64,000 bases of DNA from Plectosphaerella cucumerina (taxonomy: Eukaryota; Ascomycota; Sordariomycetes; Glomerellales; Plectosphaerellaceae): the NCBI GenBank assembly GCA_020746995.1, contig JAGPXD010000007.1, positions 1-64,000 on the forward strand, in the 5' to 3' direction. This document shows, in pieces, positions 1 through 11,558 of the stretch. The notes beneath the pieces were generated by a model. The model had not been told where the DNA came from. It worked only from the letters and a program-made list of their open reading frames with translations, and did no database searches. The translations under genes were made by a program, and so were the position numbers. The first letter of the stretch is position 1; each line of letters begins with the position of its first letter.

Positions 1-518
1 GAAGAAGGTGTCGGTGAGGTTCGGGTTCGGGTTGCCCGCGCCCTATTTTGTGTCCATGTACTGGACGTGCAAGGCGTCGTCACGAGAGATGTTGAGTTTA
101 GACTCGACCTCACGGATCCGAGCGTAGGCGGTCGGATTGAAGTCGGTAAGGACCGACGTCTCATCCCAGTTGGGCTCGTTGATGACGCCAATCATGCCCA
201 CATTTCGGAAGCTGGGGTTCGTGTGCGAAATGTTAGTCATCCAGGAGAGGAATTCGTAGGCACGCTCGAAGTTAGCTTTGTTGTAGAACTCTGGCTCTTC
301 CACCCACTGGATGCGTCGGTGAACCGTGTTTTCCGCCTCCTGCAGAAGAGTCTTACCTTTCCTGTGAAAGCCTGCCAGGCCGTCTTTGCCCCGGGAGCAC
401 CGTGCATTTCAAGGACGATGTAGAAGTTTCTCTCGGCGGCGGAAGCGCAGAATCTCTCCAGAGCGGCGAATCCCCCCTGAGGGAAGTGCTCGGCGGAGAT
501 TACCGTTTCTAACCGTTC
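1..518 (-). pseudogene. GH5 endo-beta-1,6-glucanase relic (5'-truncated, internal stop, runs off window)
   Basis: The minus strand encodes a recognisable GH5 fungal beta-1,6-glucanase core. It has a HFPQGGF...FYIVLEMHGAPGAKTAWQAFTGK block, then PEFYNKANF...FLSWM and NVGMIGVINEP (the NEP glutamate is the family's acid/base), then LHVQYMDTK followed by GAGNPNPNLTDTFF. A 62-nt intron (positions 356 to 295, gtaaga...gaagag) joins FTGK to PEFY in frame, so no frameshift is needed. Two lesions remain. At about 41-43 a TAG stop replaces the tryptophan expected before GAGNP. The 5' part of the gene is missing: coding homology begins at about 500, with stops just upstream, only some 65 bases beyond the stop of the next gene on the same strand, leaving no room for a signal peptide or promoter. 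The 3' part lies outside the window. The family hydrolyses beta-1,6-glucan, but this copy is probably dead. Confidence 0.7.
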
Positions 519-581
519 CTATTAATCGCCCGGACTATACTATACTGTATTTCTGAATGTACTCTGAAGCTACTCTGACAC

Positions 582-1655
582 CTATGTACAGGGCACAGTG
601 CGCGACTGGCCATTGATAGTCCACCTGATGTTGGTAGAAGAGCAACCCTGAACAAGCGAAACCGCCGAGCCTGTAGTCACTGATATAGAGACGTTATCGG
701 GGGCACGGAACCCCGAGTTTGCCCGATCTGCAATCCGGATCGGCGCTCCGTCGCTAACAACGCCACCTCTGACATCCACGTTGTAGCAGTTTTCGATCAG
801 AATGGACTGTTCACGCGAACCCGAGATGTCGACGCTTCCAATGGTAGCACCGCCGGACTCGGACACGCAGAAGACACCGCGCGCGCTTGCTCTCGAGATA
901 ACCCTGCCGATGTTGATGTTTCCTGCAGGGTATGCCCCGCTGGCGTCTCTCCCGTTGCGGTTCGCAAAGCGGAGAGTTGCATAGCCACCCAGCGTTCCGA
1001 CGTTGGTGCCGCTCACTGTGGTGACTCTGGCGTTCGTAGTTGCTTGAATGAGCAAAGCACAGCCTCCACAGTTGCTGGCTGTGACGCTTCCGATAGTGAG
1101 GCCGTTGATATTCCACACCTCGATGGCGTGTTCACCGGCCCCTGTGACCCTGACAGTGTTCATGGTGATGTCTCTACTGCTTGCGTTCGGGTCGGTGCGG
1201 ATGCCGATACCGCCGGAGAGGGTCATGGTGATGACGCCGAGTACGACGTCGGTGGAGCCGGCAATCTTGATGCCAAAGTAGGGCGCGCCAGTCATTGTGA
1301 GAGTCGGAATTCGCACATTCGTGGCTCCCTGGACGTCGACGGCGCCGTGGTTGCCATTGCCTCTCGCGGCGTCGATAGTGCCACAGCCTTCGAAGATGAT
1401 GTTGCTCTTGAGCAAAATGCTCCCGGTGCCAACGGAGCCCGAAGCCATGACTGCTACGTGCTGACCTGCGGTAGCCCTGTTCACGGCGGCTTGGATGGCG
1501 ACGAGGTAGCTTGGGCCGGTGTAGATTGTGGTTCCGCCGGAACTCGCAACAAAAGCTGAGCCTCCACCAGTGACTTGCAGTTGTGCGCCTTCTCCGCATG
1601 CATTGATGGCCGAGGAAAAGGCCAAGACGGCCATGATTAGGGAGAATTGAACCAT
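582..1655 (-). CDS. secreted right-handed parallel beta-helix protein
   Basis: A 357-residue single-exon ORF. Residues 1-19 form a clear secretory signal (hydrophobic MVQFSLIMAVLAFSSAINA), so the product is probably extracellular. The body is a ladder of roughly 22-26-residue repeats rich in V/I/T/G/N (for example NVRIPTLTMTGAPYFGIKI, then DITMNTVRVTGAGEHAIEV, then GLTIGSVTASNCGGCALLI). This is the signature of a pectin-lyase-like right-handed beta-helix, as in GH28, PL1 and PL3 enzymes. I cannot see the catalytic signature of GH28 (NTD, DD, GHG, RIK), so enzymatic activity is unproven. The paired cysteines (C92, the CGGC around 195-198, C262, C289, C337, C356) suit a disulphide-stabilised secreted protein. 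A TATA box lies about 100 bases upstream. Fold call is fairly secure; substrate unknown. Confidence 0.75.
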   Translation of the reverse strand: MVQFSLIMAVLAFSSAINACGEGAQLQVTGGGSAFVASSGGTTIYTGPSYLVAIQAAVNRATAGQHVAVMASGSVGTGSILLKSNIIFEGCGTIDAARGNGNHGAVDVQGATNVRIPTLTMTGAPYFGIKIAGSTDVVLGVITMTLSGGIGIRTDPNASSRDITMNTVRVTGAGEHAIEVWNINGLTIGSVTASNCGGCALLIQATTNARVTTVSGTNVGTLGGYATLRFANRNGRDASGAYPAGNINIGRVISRASARGVFCVSESGGATIGSVDISGSREQSILIENCYNVDVRGGVVSDGAPIRIADRANSGFRAPDNVSISVTTGSAVSLVQGCSSTNIRWTINGQSRTVPCT

Positions 1656-1755
1656 GTCTGGCTGATGTTGACGGTGTTGAGAAGGTGAAGGGGCTGGGAT
1701 AGCTGACGTGCAGGGAGTGGGGGATTGTAGTTCGGGAGAGAAGAATGGCAGGCGC

Positions 1756-1762
1756 CTTTATA
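1756..1762 (-). promoter_or_regulatory. TATA box for the beta-helix gene
   Basis: TATAAAG on the minus strand, about 100 bases upstream of the ATG at 1655. This spacing is typical of inducible secreted-protein genes in filamentous fungi. Confidence 0.45.
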
Positions 1763-3349
1763 GTTTGTGTAGGAGGTTGGTGTCTACACTCCTGAGCCGA
1801 TGTGTTGAGATCCCATGTACAAGGGTGGTCCATTCTACTCGGTCATACTTCTTTCCAAATCACGAAAGGGATGATAGAAACCAAACGAGTACGGTAAGGT
1901 CTGTCATCTCCTGTTCGTAACTATGTGAGTATTGTTGCATCTCGGCAGGCTCTCTACCGAACTTCGCTCCCGTGACAGGTAACTGACTAGCCAACAAATC
2001 TAGTGTTCCTGACGTGTCAGGCCGCGCAATAGCGCTAAGAGCCCGTCGACGTCGCAATTCTTTATGCTAGCGCGCCTCCGAATACGGGGTTGCGGGGTTT
2101 GACAAGGCTTGGCAACATGGTCCTTGTCGCCGCTCCTCCCCTTTATCTAACTGACTTTCTGCCTGTCCCTCTCGCGTATACGGATGCATCCGCCAACGAT
2201 ACACCCTTGTATCGCTTGACACCCGTTCTACTTCTCAAGAACTGGGGTAAGTTAGTCCCCCAAAATGGGGCCCAGAATGGGGGTGTTGCCCGGGAGAAAG
2301 CCTGCCGACAGCTACAGAATTAGTCCTGGGGGTATAGTGCATCGCATCTCGCTGTACCGACGGGATGTTGAGGTGGCTGCATCACGAAGAGAAGTAAACC
2401 GAACTAGTAGTACCGGATTTACCGGCCGTGGTGTCATCCCACTTTGTACTGGAAGAAGGCAATCGTGAGTGCATTCCTTATGCTCTGGTTCAGCTGTCTA
2501 TCGTTTCTGTGTTGACTTTGTCGCCTCGTGCCCCTTCTCGGTGGCCGAGATGGAGGGGGAAAGGAGCATGCTGGATTAAGTTCAGGCCTTCCGAGGCAAG
2601 AGCTGAGTCACGAGAAAGCCACCTTCTCAAGACCAACCACTCCAGTGCATCTCTGCGTGCCCCTGATGTGGACCTTTCACCCCGTCCCACGCCAGGTCCA
2701 ACGCCAGACAGCGCCCGTAGGCCCTCGCCAGCCTCGCCAGGCACAGCGCCAAGCACAGGGGCCGACGCTGTGCCCTCGCATTCACCGACGCGGAGGTCAT
2801 CATGGGCGAGGACCTCGCCTGGGAGCGCAATCCGAGCTTCCCCGGCGGCGAGGGGCAGATGGTTCCTTGCGAGTCATCTGGACTGGAGTCCGGCGCAACG
2901 GTCCCCAGCAATGAGACACGGCCGGCGATGGAGAAGTGTCTGGTTGTGTGGGCAATGTGCTGTGGTGAGAGGGGGGACTTCTTTCTTTCTAGTTTGTGTC
3001 TTCTTTTACTTCGTTTGTTATTGGTCTTGGAGGCTTGTCATGTGCGCAGATGGATACGGAGGTGATCCAATTTTACTGCTGGCATATGGTTTGAAAGTCC
3101 ACAGGTTGATATACATAAGATGGCACTATCTGGCTGTCGATACAGAATATCTGAATTGAAGCACGCTCGTGAAACTGAAGATTACAATGATGCAAAACCC
3201 CGCTTGGTAGGCACAAAAAAGCTACCGCTTTGGCAGATCTCAGACCCCCACCTTTCCAGTCTCTGATAGATCGATGAAGCCCATGCTATTCCATCCGGTT
3301 GGTGCCCAGGGTCTCATAATACATTCCTGGGCCGCCTGGATCCTTCGTG
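1763..3349. other. intergenic, no convincing gene
   Basis: Overlapping open frames occur at 2428-3159 on both strands, but they are arginine/proline/serine-rich in every frame, which is what GC-rich non-coding sequence gives. None has a recognisable domain or splice-supported extension. I see nothing else here. Confidence 0.5.
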
Positions 3350-3676
3350 TCATTTGTGTACATGGTGCTTTGGCCGGCGCTCGTCACCAGAGTCAGGACT
3401 AGAAGGCCCGCCTAGCGGAGGCAGACTTCTCTGCCTAACCCTGGTCAACTTGGCGTTCCACGGAGGCCACCGGGTCATCTGCCGAGCCGGGTCGTCGTCC
3501 TTCTTCTCGCCTTTGACTCTTGGCCGCCGCGGTGGCGGGCCATGCCAGTCGATGGTGCCCGGGATGCTGCCGGCCACGGGTATGTCCGACATGAGCTCTG
3601 GGAATCGCTGGAAGAAGTCTGGCCGCATGGTCCAGGCCTGTATGTTGCGGACATACTGGTCGAACATGGGCGTCAC
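3350..3676 (-). pseudogene. possible gene fragment, unrecognised
   Basis: A 108-codon minus-strand frame. Its first 45 or so residues look protein-like (MTPMFDQYVRNIQAWTMRPD, then FFQRFPELMSDIPVAGSIPG), with balanced composition. The rest becomes R/P-rich and looks like random GC-rich translation. A plausible 3' splice site (TATGCAG) lies just upstream at about 3682-3688, so the good part could be a last-exon remnant. I could not find a coding exon upstream of it. I do not recognise the family. It could be the decayed end of a gene, or noise. Confidence 0.25.
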
Positions 3677-3834
3677 TGCATACGTGTTGGTTCTTTTATA
3701 CTCATGTTTGAAGTGAGTAGGGGGCTAGTAAATCAGATCATATTATCTTGTGTACAAGGGCACTATATCCTTCAATCGCCCCGAGGCTCGAATCCTACGC
3801 TCTGCAACAGGTAGAGTCTACAAACACCTGGGTC

Positions 3835-5522
3835 CTATAGTAGTGCCGCGTCGCTCGGCTGAAAAGGGTGTTTCCTTTCTAACTCCCGAATGAGCTCGAC
3901 GTGTTTCTGGCTCCTCGGTATGGCCTTGAACCGGAACTCGGTCGGGTACGACAGGACACCTGGCTTGGGTCTTGCGTCAATCTCGATTTCTGTGCCATCG
4001 TCGCCAACTGCCTTGGTAAGGTTAAACGTCGCTAGAGTCTGGACGATGCTGATATAAAGACTCGAGTCGGCGAAGAAGCGGCCTGGACACACCCTGCGGC
4101 CGTACCCAAAGGCCTCGGTAGCTGGGTCGGTCTCGTTGCGGGGTGGCAGGAACCGGTCGGGGTCGAAGCGCTCGGGGTCGCGGTAGATGGCTGGGTCGTG
4201 TAGAAACCAGTGCACGGAGGGCATGATAATTGCATCTTTCGGGAGGCGGTAGCCGTTATACTCGAAATCCTGAGTCACCGTGTGGGGAAAGCTCATGGGC
4301 GTGATAGGCCACCATCGCAAGGACTTCTTGACGAGCGCGTTGACGTAGGGCAGGTTGTCGCGGTCTTCAAAGGACGGGATACGGTCAGTGCCAACAACCG
4401 TGTCAATCTCCGCCTGTGCCTTGCGCTGAACTTCCGGGAAGAGCACCATCGCCAGCGTGAAGGTGGTCAGTGTGATGACGGTTGTGTCAGCAGCGGCGCC
4501 GTAGAGGCTTGCGGCCGTCCAGAGGATGGCCTGCTCGTCCTCGCCGCTCAAGCAGTCTGTCTCGCCCTCGCGCGCCAGCTGCTTCACGAGCTTCGACACG
4601 TAGGATGGACGGTTCACCAAGGCCGACATCTGCCGGCGCACAAAGTCGTAAGGGATCTGAGCCGAGGCTTGGATCGATTTGCGCCATCGGCGGGCCGTCT
4701 GCTTGAAGGAGGCGCCCGGAAAGCCCTCGGGGAGGTACTGCAGGGCGGGGATGATGTCGACCGCCCACGTCATGGGGCTGGCGGCAAGGGAGAACTCGGT
4801 CATCATCTTCTCGATGAGCTCGACAAGCGCGTCAGGTTCGTGTGGCTCAACGGTGTAGCCGTACGCCATCTGCAGGACGGTAGCGGCGGCGGCTCTAAAG
4901 GGACTTTAGTCAAACTAACTCAACGTCTGGTGACTACCTAGCCACCAGAATGATGGGGCAGGCTGGTGATGATCTGAACGTACGTCTTGTAATTCTCGAG
5001 CCACCTGTCCGGCGCGTCGATCGAACGGACGAGCTGTCGCGCCACCTCGATCTCCTGGGCGCTGCGGAACTGCGCCGCTGACCCGATGGTGCCGAGTTCT
5101 TGGTGGAGGAACTTGCGATAACGGCGGAAAGTCGGTGTGTAGCCCTGGCAGAGGACGATGTTCTCGTACCCACAGAGCTTGTTGGCCATGACCATGGTCG
5201 GGCGCCCGGACGTCTTGCTGGCCATCTTGTCGAGCAGCTCGTGGGCCATGCTCTTGTCGTGGATGATAATCAGGGTCATACCCATGACGGTCACTGAGCT
5301 GATGCCCCCGTACAGGTCCTTGTGCTTGAGCCAGTGAAGGTGCTCGGGAGTGCCATCCGAGGGGGGGAAGTCGCGAATGTTTCCCAGTAGAGGCAGACGT
5401 TTGGGGCCCGGCGGGAGGGGAAGCTGGTTCTGTCTGCCACGCCAGCGATAGAGGGTGAGGCCGAGAATGGCCAGCACACCGAGCAGCGGCAGTGATGAGG
5501 TTGGCATGATTCTAACTTCCAT
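3835..5522 (-). CDS. cytochrome P450, OrdA/CYP64-like, ExxR glutamate replaced by lysine
   Basis: Two exons, 5522-4946 and 4892-3835, joined across a 53-nt intron (GTGGCT...TTAGAG), give about 544 residues, the usual microsomal P450 length. Residues 7-23 form an N-terminal membrane anchor, followed by the proline-rich hinge LPLPPGPKRLPLLGN. The I-helix has AAADTT (about 325-330), the meander has PERFDPDRF, and the haem loop is FGYGRRVCPG with the ligand Cys at about 461. Overall similarity is to O-methylsterigmatocystin oxidoreductase-like (CYP64) monooxygenases, which hydroxylate lipophilic substrates at the ER. The odd point is the K-helix, which reads VKKSLRWWP where the family has a glutamate (KExLRW), so ExxR has become KxxR (K382...R385). 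That salt bridge is nearly invariant, so the enzyme may be inactive. No secondary-metabolite backbone gene is nearby. The start at 5522 is chosen over the in-frame ATG at 5507 only because it is first. Confidence 0.85.
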
Positions 5523-7008
5523 TGCGCCTCGAGACCCTTGGGTTGTGCGCAGTCAAGTGATGAAGAACGGCTCAGAGAAGTCAGAGACGCGAGGAGATCG
5601 TCGTGAAGAGGGAGGATTTCTATACGACCGGTCCGATGAGCCCATGACGCCGAATTCTACCGGGTGAATGTTATTGGTCAGTGGGATGGGACAGCATGTG
5701 AATCCTTCGAGTTCTTCCGGCTGGGCGTCCCATCCACATTTTCTTTCGCGTCCTGCATGTCCTGCGCGTCGAAGCGTGTCAAGAAGATTGACTTGCTGAA
5801 GGAAGAGGTATCGGCCAATAACCGAGCTCAGGTCTCCTGGAGGCCAACTCGCCGGTGGCTCGACGGCAGCGTTGGCCTGATGGAAGTGCGTACGCACTGC
5901 GAGCTTCCCTAGCTGCAACATCATTTGCCTTCTGATACATGTAAGGCTACCCCGCATCTTCTAAAATGCCACCAGCAGTCGCCAAAGGAGAAGGGCTCAC
6001 CGATGTACTCAAGTATCCTGTTACTTCTGTGCAAATCGCAAGCTTCCATTCCATTCCGGAAGCAGCACCCTTCGACTCGCGTCATCCTGTTACCGCAATG
6101 CTGAACTGACCCGAGTTTGACGGGAGAGTTATTGGTACAGGTAAGGTAACTGTTGGTTCGACAAGGGGTCGAACAGCTGTTCGAAGTTGGGGGCTGGGCG
6201 CGGCCCGCGACGATGCTCTCGACGGGAGGGGATCTCGGTTGACGTGTCACTAGTCAAGTCTATCTGAGGGCTCGCGGCAGGTGGAAGGGGCCCAGGCGCA
6301 GGCAAGCAACGGCCGGCAACACCTGGCCGATTTGCCAGGAACCGACAGTAACATCATGTCCATTTGGCTCCCCCGCAGCAGCATCTCATCGGTCCGGGTC
6401 TGGACATTTCCAGCCAACCGGATGTCCAGGAAGCACGCGATTCAGTACAAAAACAACCGACAAGGATTCAAGACAGAGCCGGGTCATCAAGAGTCAACCC
6501 AACAATCACACGAAATGGGATGCATCCGCATCCCTGGCAGCGTTGTTAAAAGGATGAGTGAGTGAGGCCGTCCAGCTGTGAAGCTGTGTCGCTAATGTGG
6601 ATTGAAGGTGCTGAAGGCCATCTTTTGACTCCTGCGGATGCTGATATTTCCAGACAACCCTTGTCGTCCATGCTTTTTCTCGAGGGACATCGCCGCTGCG
6701 TCCTGCCTACCTACCAGGGTACTCCTAGTGACGTGAATAATATCAATTTTCCGCCCTTGCAAAGATACCCCTGCATGCTGTCACAGCGACAAGAAAGGGT
6801 GTCTCTATTTAAGTTTAAGTACCATGCGAGCCCTGTCGATCATCATGTACATAACCAAGTTCATAAGCAGAGCATACCCCTGGGAAATCCCCTCCCTTCA
6901 CCCTGGAATATTTTGGTACACATACCGGTATCTACACAGTCGTTACTATCAATCACTCTTTTTCTCCCTAGTCATTTCTTGCTTAAATTTCAAATCGTGC
7001 ACAGAGTC
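5523..7008. promoter_or_regulatory. shared upstream region of the divergent P450 and xylanase genes
   Basis: About 1.5 kb without a credible gene. The short ORFs on both strands lack domains. On the xylanase side there is a TATTTAAG box at 6806-6813. GCGGGG-type CreA-like sites (consensus SYGGRG) are visible on the minus strand near 5949 and 6370. I did not find a perfect XlnR GGCTAAA site. The assignment is by position and motif only. Confidence 0.4.
6806..6813 (+). promoter_or_regulatory. TATA-like box of the xylanase gene
   Basis: TATTTAAG about 196 bases upstream of the xylanase ATG, followed by a pyrimidine-rich leader (for example the CTTTTTCTCCC stretch near 6957). Confidence 0.35.
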
Positions 7009-8255
<1,247 letters not shown>

Positions 8256-9607
8256 GACAACGGCTTAAGAGGTTGACCGGATATGCTGGAAGATGTAGTA
8301 GAAACCCGTTTGCACGGATTACATCTCACTCTCAACAGTAAAACAGAGCTCAACTTTCGAAGGCACTGTTTGAGAGAATCTAATGTTTGCGAGTGTTTGG
8401 GGGTTTCTGACGCAACTCTTTGAAGCGACCTCTCCTCAACTACCTTAAACTAGGTAAGGTAAATGTTCTCAACGTGCTCGGAATCCTGACTTACGCGTCG
8501 TTCTGTATGACTTTAACAGACTAGTCCAATGTCTAGGAAGTCCACCGTCACAAGATGAGACGCCTCTCGTCCTTTTCCAAATGTCCTTGGTTGATCTTGG
8601 CTTCCTTTTAGACATTTCAAACCATTGAGACTTGGGATGTATCATGCCTAGGTGGTGAGGCAATTGATCCTGTTGTTTTCTGACAGCTCTTGCGAAGATG
8701 TCGCCGGCGATTCTGTCATCCCGCAAACTCTTTTGGTTTTTTCTCGTCCCCAAGAACCGGTAATAGGGTGGGTTGGTTGTCTTGAATTCATGCCAGCCTG
8801 GAGTACTTCTCACGGCCCAAGTTGCACCGCAAACATTGTCGCAGACAGAATTACGTGTTGCCAGAGGTGTCGTCCAGCGAACTACCAATACATTCAGCTT
8901 AGGGTGATTGGCGGTAATCAATCTTGCCCAAGTTTTCCAGTTCTTCACATGAGCTCCAAGATGATGAGGGGGCAGAGAAGCCATAGTGATGGCTTCATTG
9001 ATATGAAAACTTGATCAGCTGTGGGATGGTGCATTGTCGTCTTTTGAACCATCTCAAATACAAAACCCATCCCCAGTGAGCGTGTGCCAGGGACGGGGCC
9101 ATGCATGAAGTGGCGGAAATCTTAGGACTTACAACGGGCTTCCGCCTCTCGAGCCGACTTGACGCTGCAAGGGGTAGCCAACGTGCGTAGTCAGCGGCCT
9201 GCCTTGATCAGGGGCGCAAGTCTTTCATTCCAAATGACGGACAAAATACGACATTGTGATTCGAAAATAAGTGGCACCTCAACAAAAGTCTTCCGTTGTC
9301 GAGGCTAATGAGACTTGATCATCGTTTCCGGTCGCCCGGGGTGGTACCGATTCGTCAATCAGTCACGATGTCCCAGTTTATCCTTATCACATGTCAAGTC
9401 ATCGGGCTTTGCTCCGACTCTCACCAGTTGTGGCCTCATCCTTGCATCTGAGCGCGGTATAATATCCTTACGCAGCCAAGGTAGATTTGACATGCCGAGC
9501 AGGATGCTGGCTTCGTTCAGATTATCAATAAATCACTCGAAAGCCCTCCTGCCACCTCCTCAAAAGTGTTCTTCGGCTTGCCAGCGTGGTATGATCAATT
9601 ACTCAAC
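8256..9607. other. intergenic, no convincing gene
   Basis: Two opposed ORFs overlap at 8469-9014 (171 codons minus, 120 codons plus). Neither has a recognisable domain, and no splice partner is apparent. The rest is short, stop-riddled sequence. The region just before 9608 is the leader of the next gene. Confidence 0.5.
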
Positions 9608-11266
9608 ATGGCATCAAGCTCCCTCTGGGACTATATTTTTATCAGAACAAGCATTTTCTTCCTCCATTTGATCGCACCCCTGAGCATTTTGTATCTACTG
9701 GCTTCGACCCTTTTTCATTTGCCAATCTTCATCCCCCGCATACTCGAAATATGGCTTACTATCGAGGCCGCTTTCTTCCTCCTAGTTTACATTCCTCTCC
9801 ATCTGTACCTTCAAAGACCAGCCACTCACCCCGCGACTCTCTCCCCTGAGGATCGCCGAACGTTGTTCCGGCGCTGCCACATCAACGTTCCGGACCCGGA
9901 ACGACACTTGCGGAAATGGTTTCGAGACGCGCCCGTGGGTGAAATCAAGCGTGAGAACGTGAATGATTTCTTCCGGTGGGCCTTTTTGAACGCAGCGGAA
10001 TCCGATCCAACATATGACCAGGAGCTGGATGAGTACATCAATGAAATGGAGATGATGCTGGGAAGAACGCTGGAGCCTGGCCGCGGCAATGCGCAGTGCC
10101 TGAGATTGACCCTGGACAAGGTCGAAATGCTGCACCGCAGCTTGACTTGGTATCTGGTAAGTTGCAGCTTGGGCAGCCCTCAAACTCGCCTTCCCACACC
10201 AAACATGAGATCGAGTCTCGCTAACTTCTTTCCAGTGTATCGTTGTCGTTGACATTATCGCATCCGGCTATTTGCGATGCTACTCGTTCGAGTTCTATCG
10301 CGGGTCTTGCTTTGACGTCTTCCCTCCGCGACCCCTTGGACTCTTCGGCTCTCACTGCTCTCCCGCCAAAAAGCTCACTTACTGGTACCGACCACATACC
10401 TCCAGCACAAGACTACCGATACTGTTCATCCACGGCATCGGTGTAGGTCTCTACCCATACATAGACTTCCTCCATGAGCTCAACGCCGAAGACCGGCAGG
10501 ATCTGCCGGGTGGCCAGCTCGGCATCATCGCTGTGGAGATCATGTCCGTGAGCTCAAGGATAACTGGCCAGGCCATGTCGAGGGAAACGATAAGCGAAGA
10601 AATTCGTTGCATCGTGAAATCTCATGGCTGGGAGAAGTTTGTTCTTGTGTCGCATTCGTGAGTATTCCTTCCTGCATGGCCAGATCTACAACGTTCTGAC
10701 AGCGCTGGTGAAGCTACGGAAGTGTGGTTGCTGCGCATCTTCTCCACACGCCAACCATCGCATCGAAAATTGGACCGATGTTATTCATTGATCCAGTTGC
10801 CTTTCTTCTGCACCACCCGGACGTGGCATACAATTTTGTAACGCATCCTCTCTGAACTGAAACAACCTGAGCTGACCAAGTTTGGTAGATTTGCCGAAAG
10901 CCGGCTACGGCCAACGAGCATGTGCTCTCTTACTTTGGATCCAAAGACATTGGCGTTGCGCATACCCTGTTCCGGCGCTTCTTCTGGGCCAACAACATCT
11001 TGTGGAAAGAAGACATCCGCCACCATCGCGTTGCCGTGTCCCTGGGCGGTAACGATCTGGTCGTGAACACGAAAGTCATCAAGGCGTATCTGACAGGAGG
11101 AGATGATTGGTATCTGAAGACTGGAAATGGGAAGAATGAAGAAAGTAGGAGCGACAACTTGGACGTGCTATGGTTTCCAGAGCTTCACCACGCACAAGTC
11201 TTCGATCAGAAGAGCACACGGGGGCCTCTGATTGAAACCGTTCGAAAATTCTGTGTCGATAGATAG
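9608..11266 (+). CDS. membrane-anchored alpha/beta hydrolase
   Basis: Four exons (9608-10156, 10236-10657, 10714-10837, 10889-11266) give 490 residues. The N-terminus has two hydrophobic segments (about 10-35 and 45-65), so the protein is probably ER- or lipid-droplet-associated. The hydrolase core follows: an oxyanion-type HGIG after LPILFIHGIG, and the nucleophile elbow VSHSYGS, with the serine codon split by intron 2. The catalytic acid and base are probably in GGNDLVVN and PELHHAQVFD near the C-terminus. The elbow reads S-H-S-Y-G instead of G-x-S-x-G, a variant I believe is common in this fungal family. The start is the first ATG in frame; the frame upstream has no ATG. Substrate unknown, with an ester or acyl lipid most likely. 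Convergent with the crotonase gene, 292 bases between stops. Confidence 0.85.
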
Positions 11267-11558
11267 GTAACATGACTCATTCCGGAGTCACAAGCCACAC
11301 CCAGTACTTCCTCCGTCAATGATAAGAGGAGTCATTCTCAGGGAAGAGCCAATGCCTGTAAATCCATCGACCAGTGCCCCCCTTCCGTACCGTCATCACG
11401 AGTTCGTGTGTCTGCTTCCCATCATTTTCGAGTGTTTTGCTCTGGCAGCAGCCCGCCCGGTCCAAAACGTACGATGAACGGGCTTGAAGATGTGGCTCTC
11501 TGCAATGGCGTGGCTGGGTAATAACCGAGCGACGTGACCTGTGAGCCTGGATCAACCC

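Noticed and set aside
295..356. Apparent frameshift in the GH5 relic
   Set aside because: A 62-nt GT...AG intron joins the two frames and restores the family sequence, so it is an intron and not a lesion.
2428..3159. 243-codon plus-strand ORF
   Set aside because: R/P/S-rich composition, equally open frames on the other strand, no domain and no splice partner.
3770..3815. tRNA B-box-like string (GGCTCGAATCCTACG)
   Set aside because: The flanking bases do not form a T-stem, and no acceptor stem, D-arm or anticodon arm can be drawn around it.
8469..9014. Opposed ORFs of 171 (minus) and 120 (plus) codons
   Set aside because: No domain, no clear start context and no splice-supported neighbours; could be a relic, but I cannot support it.
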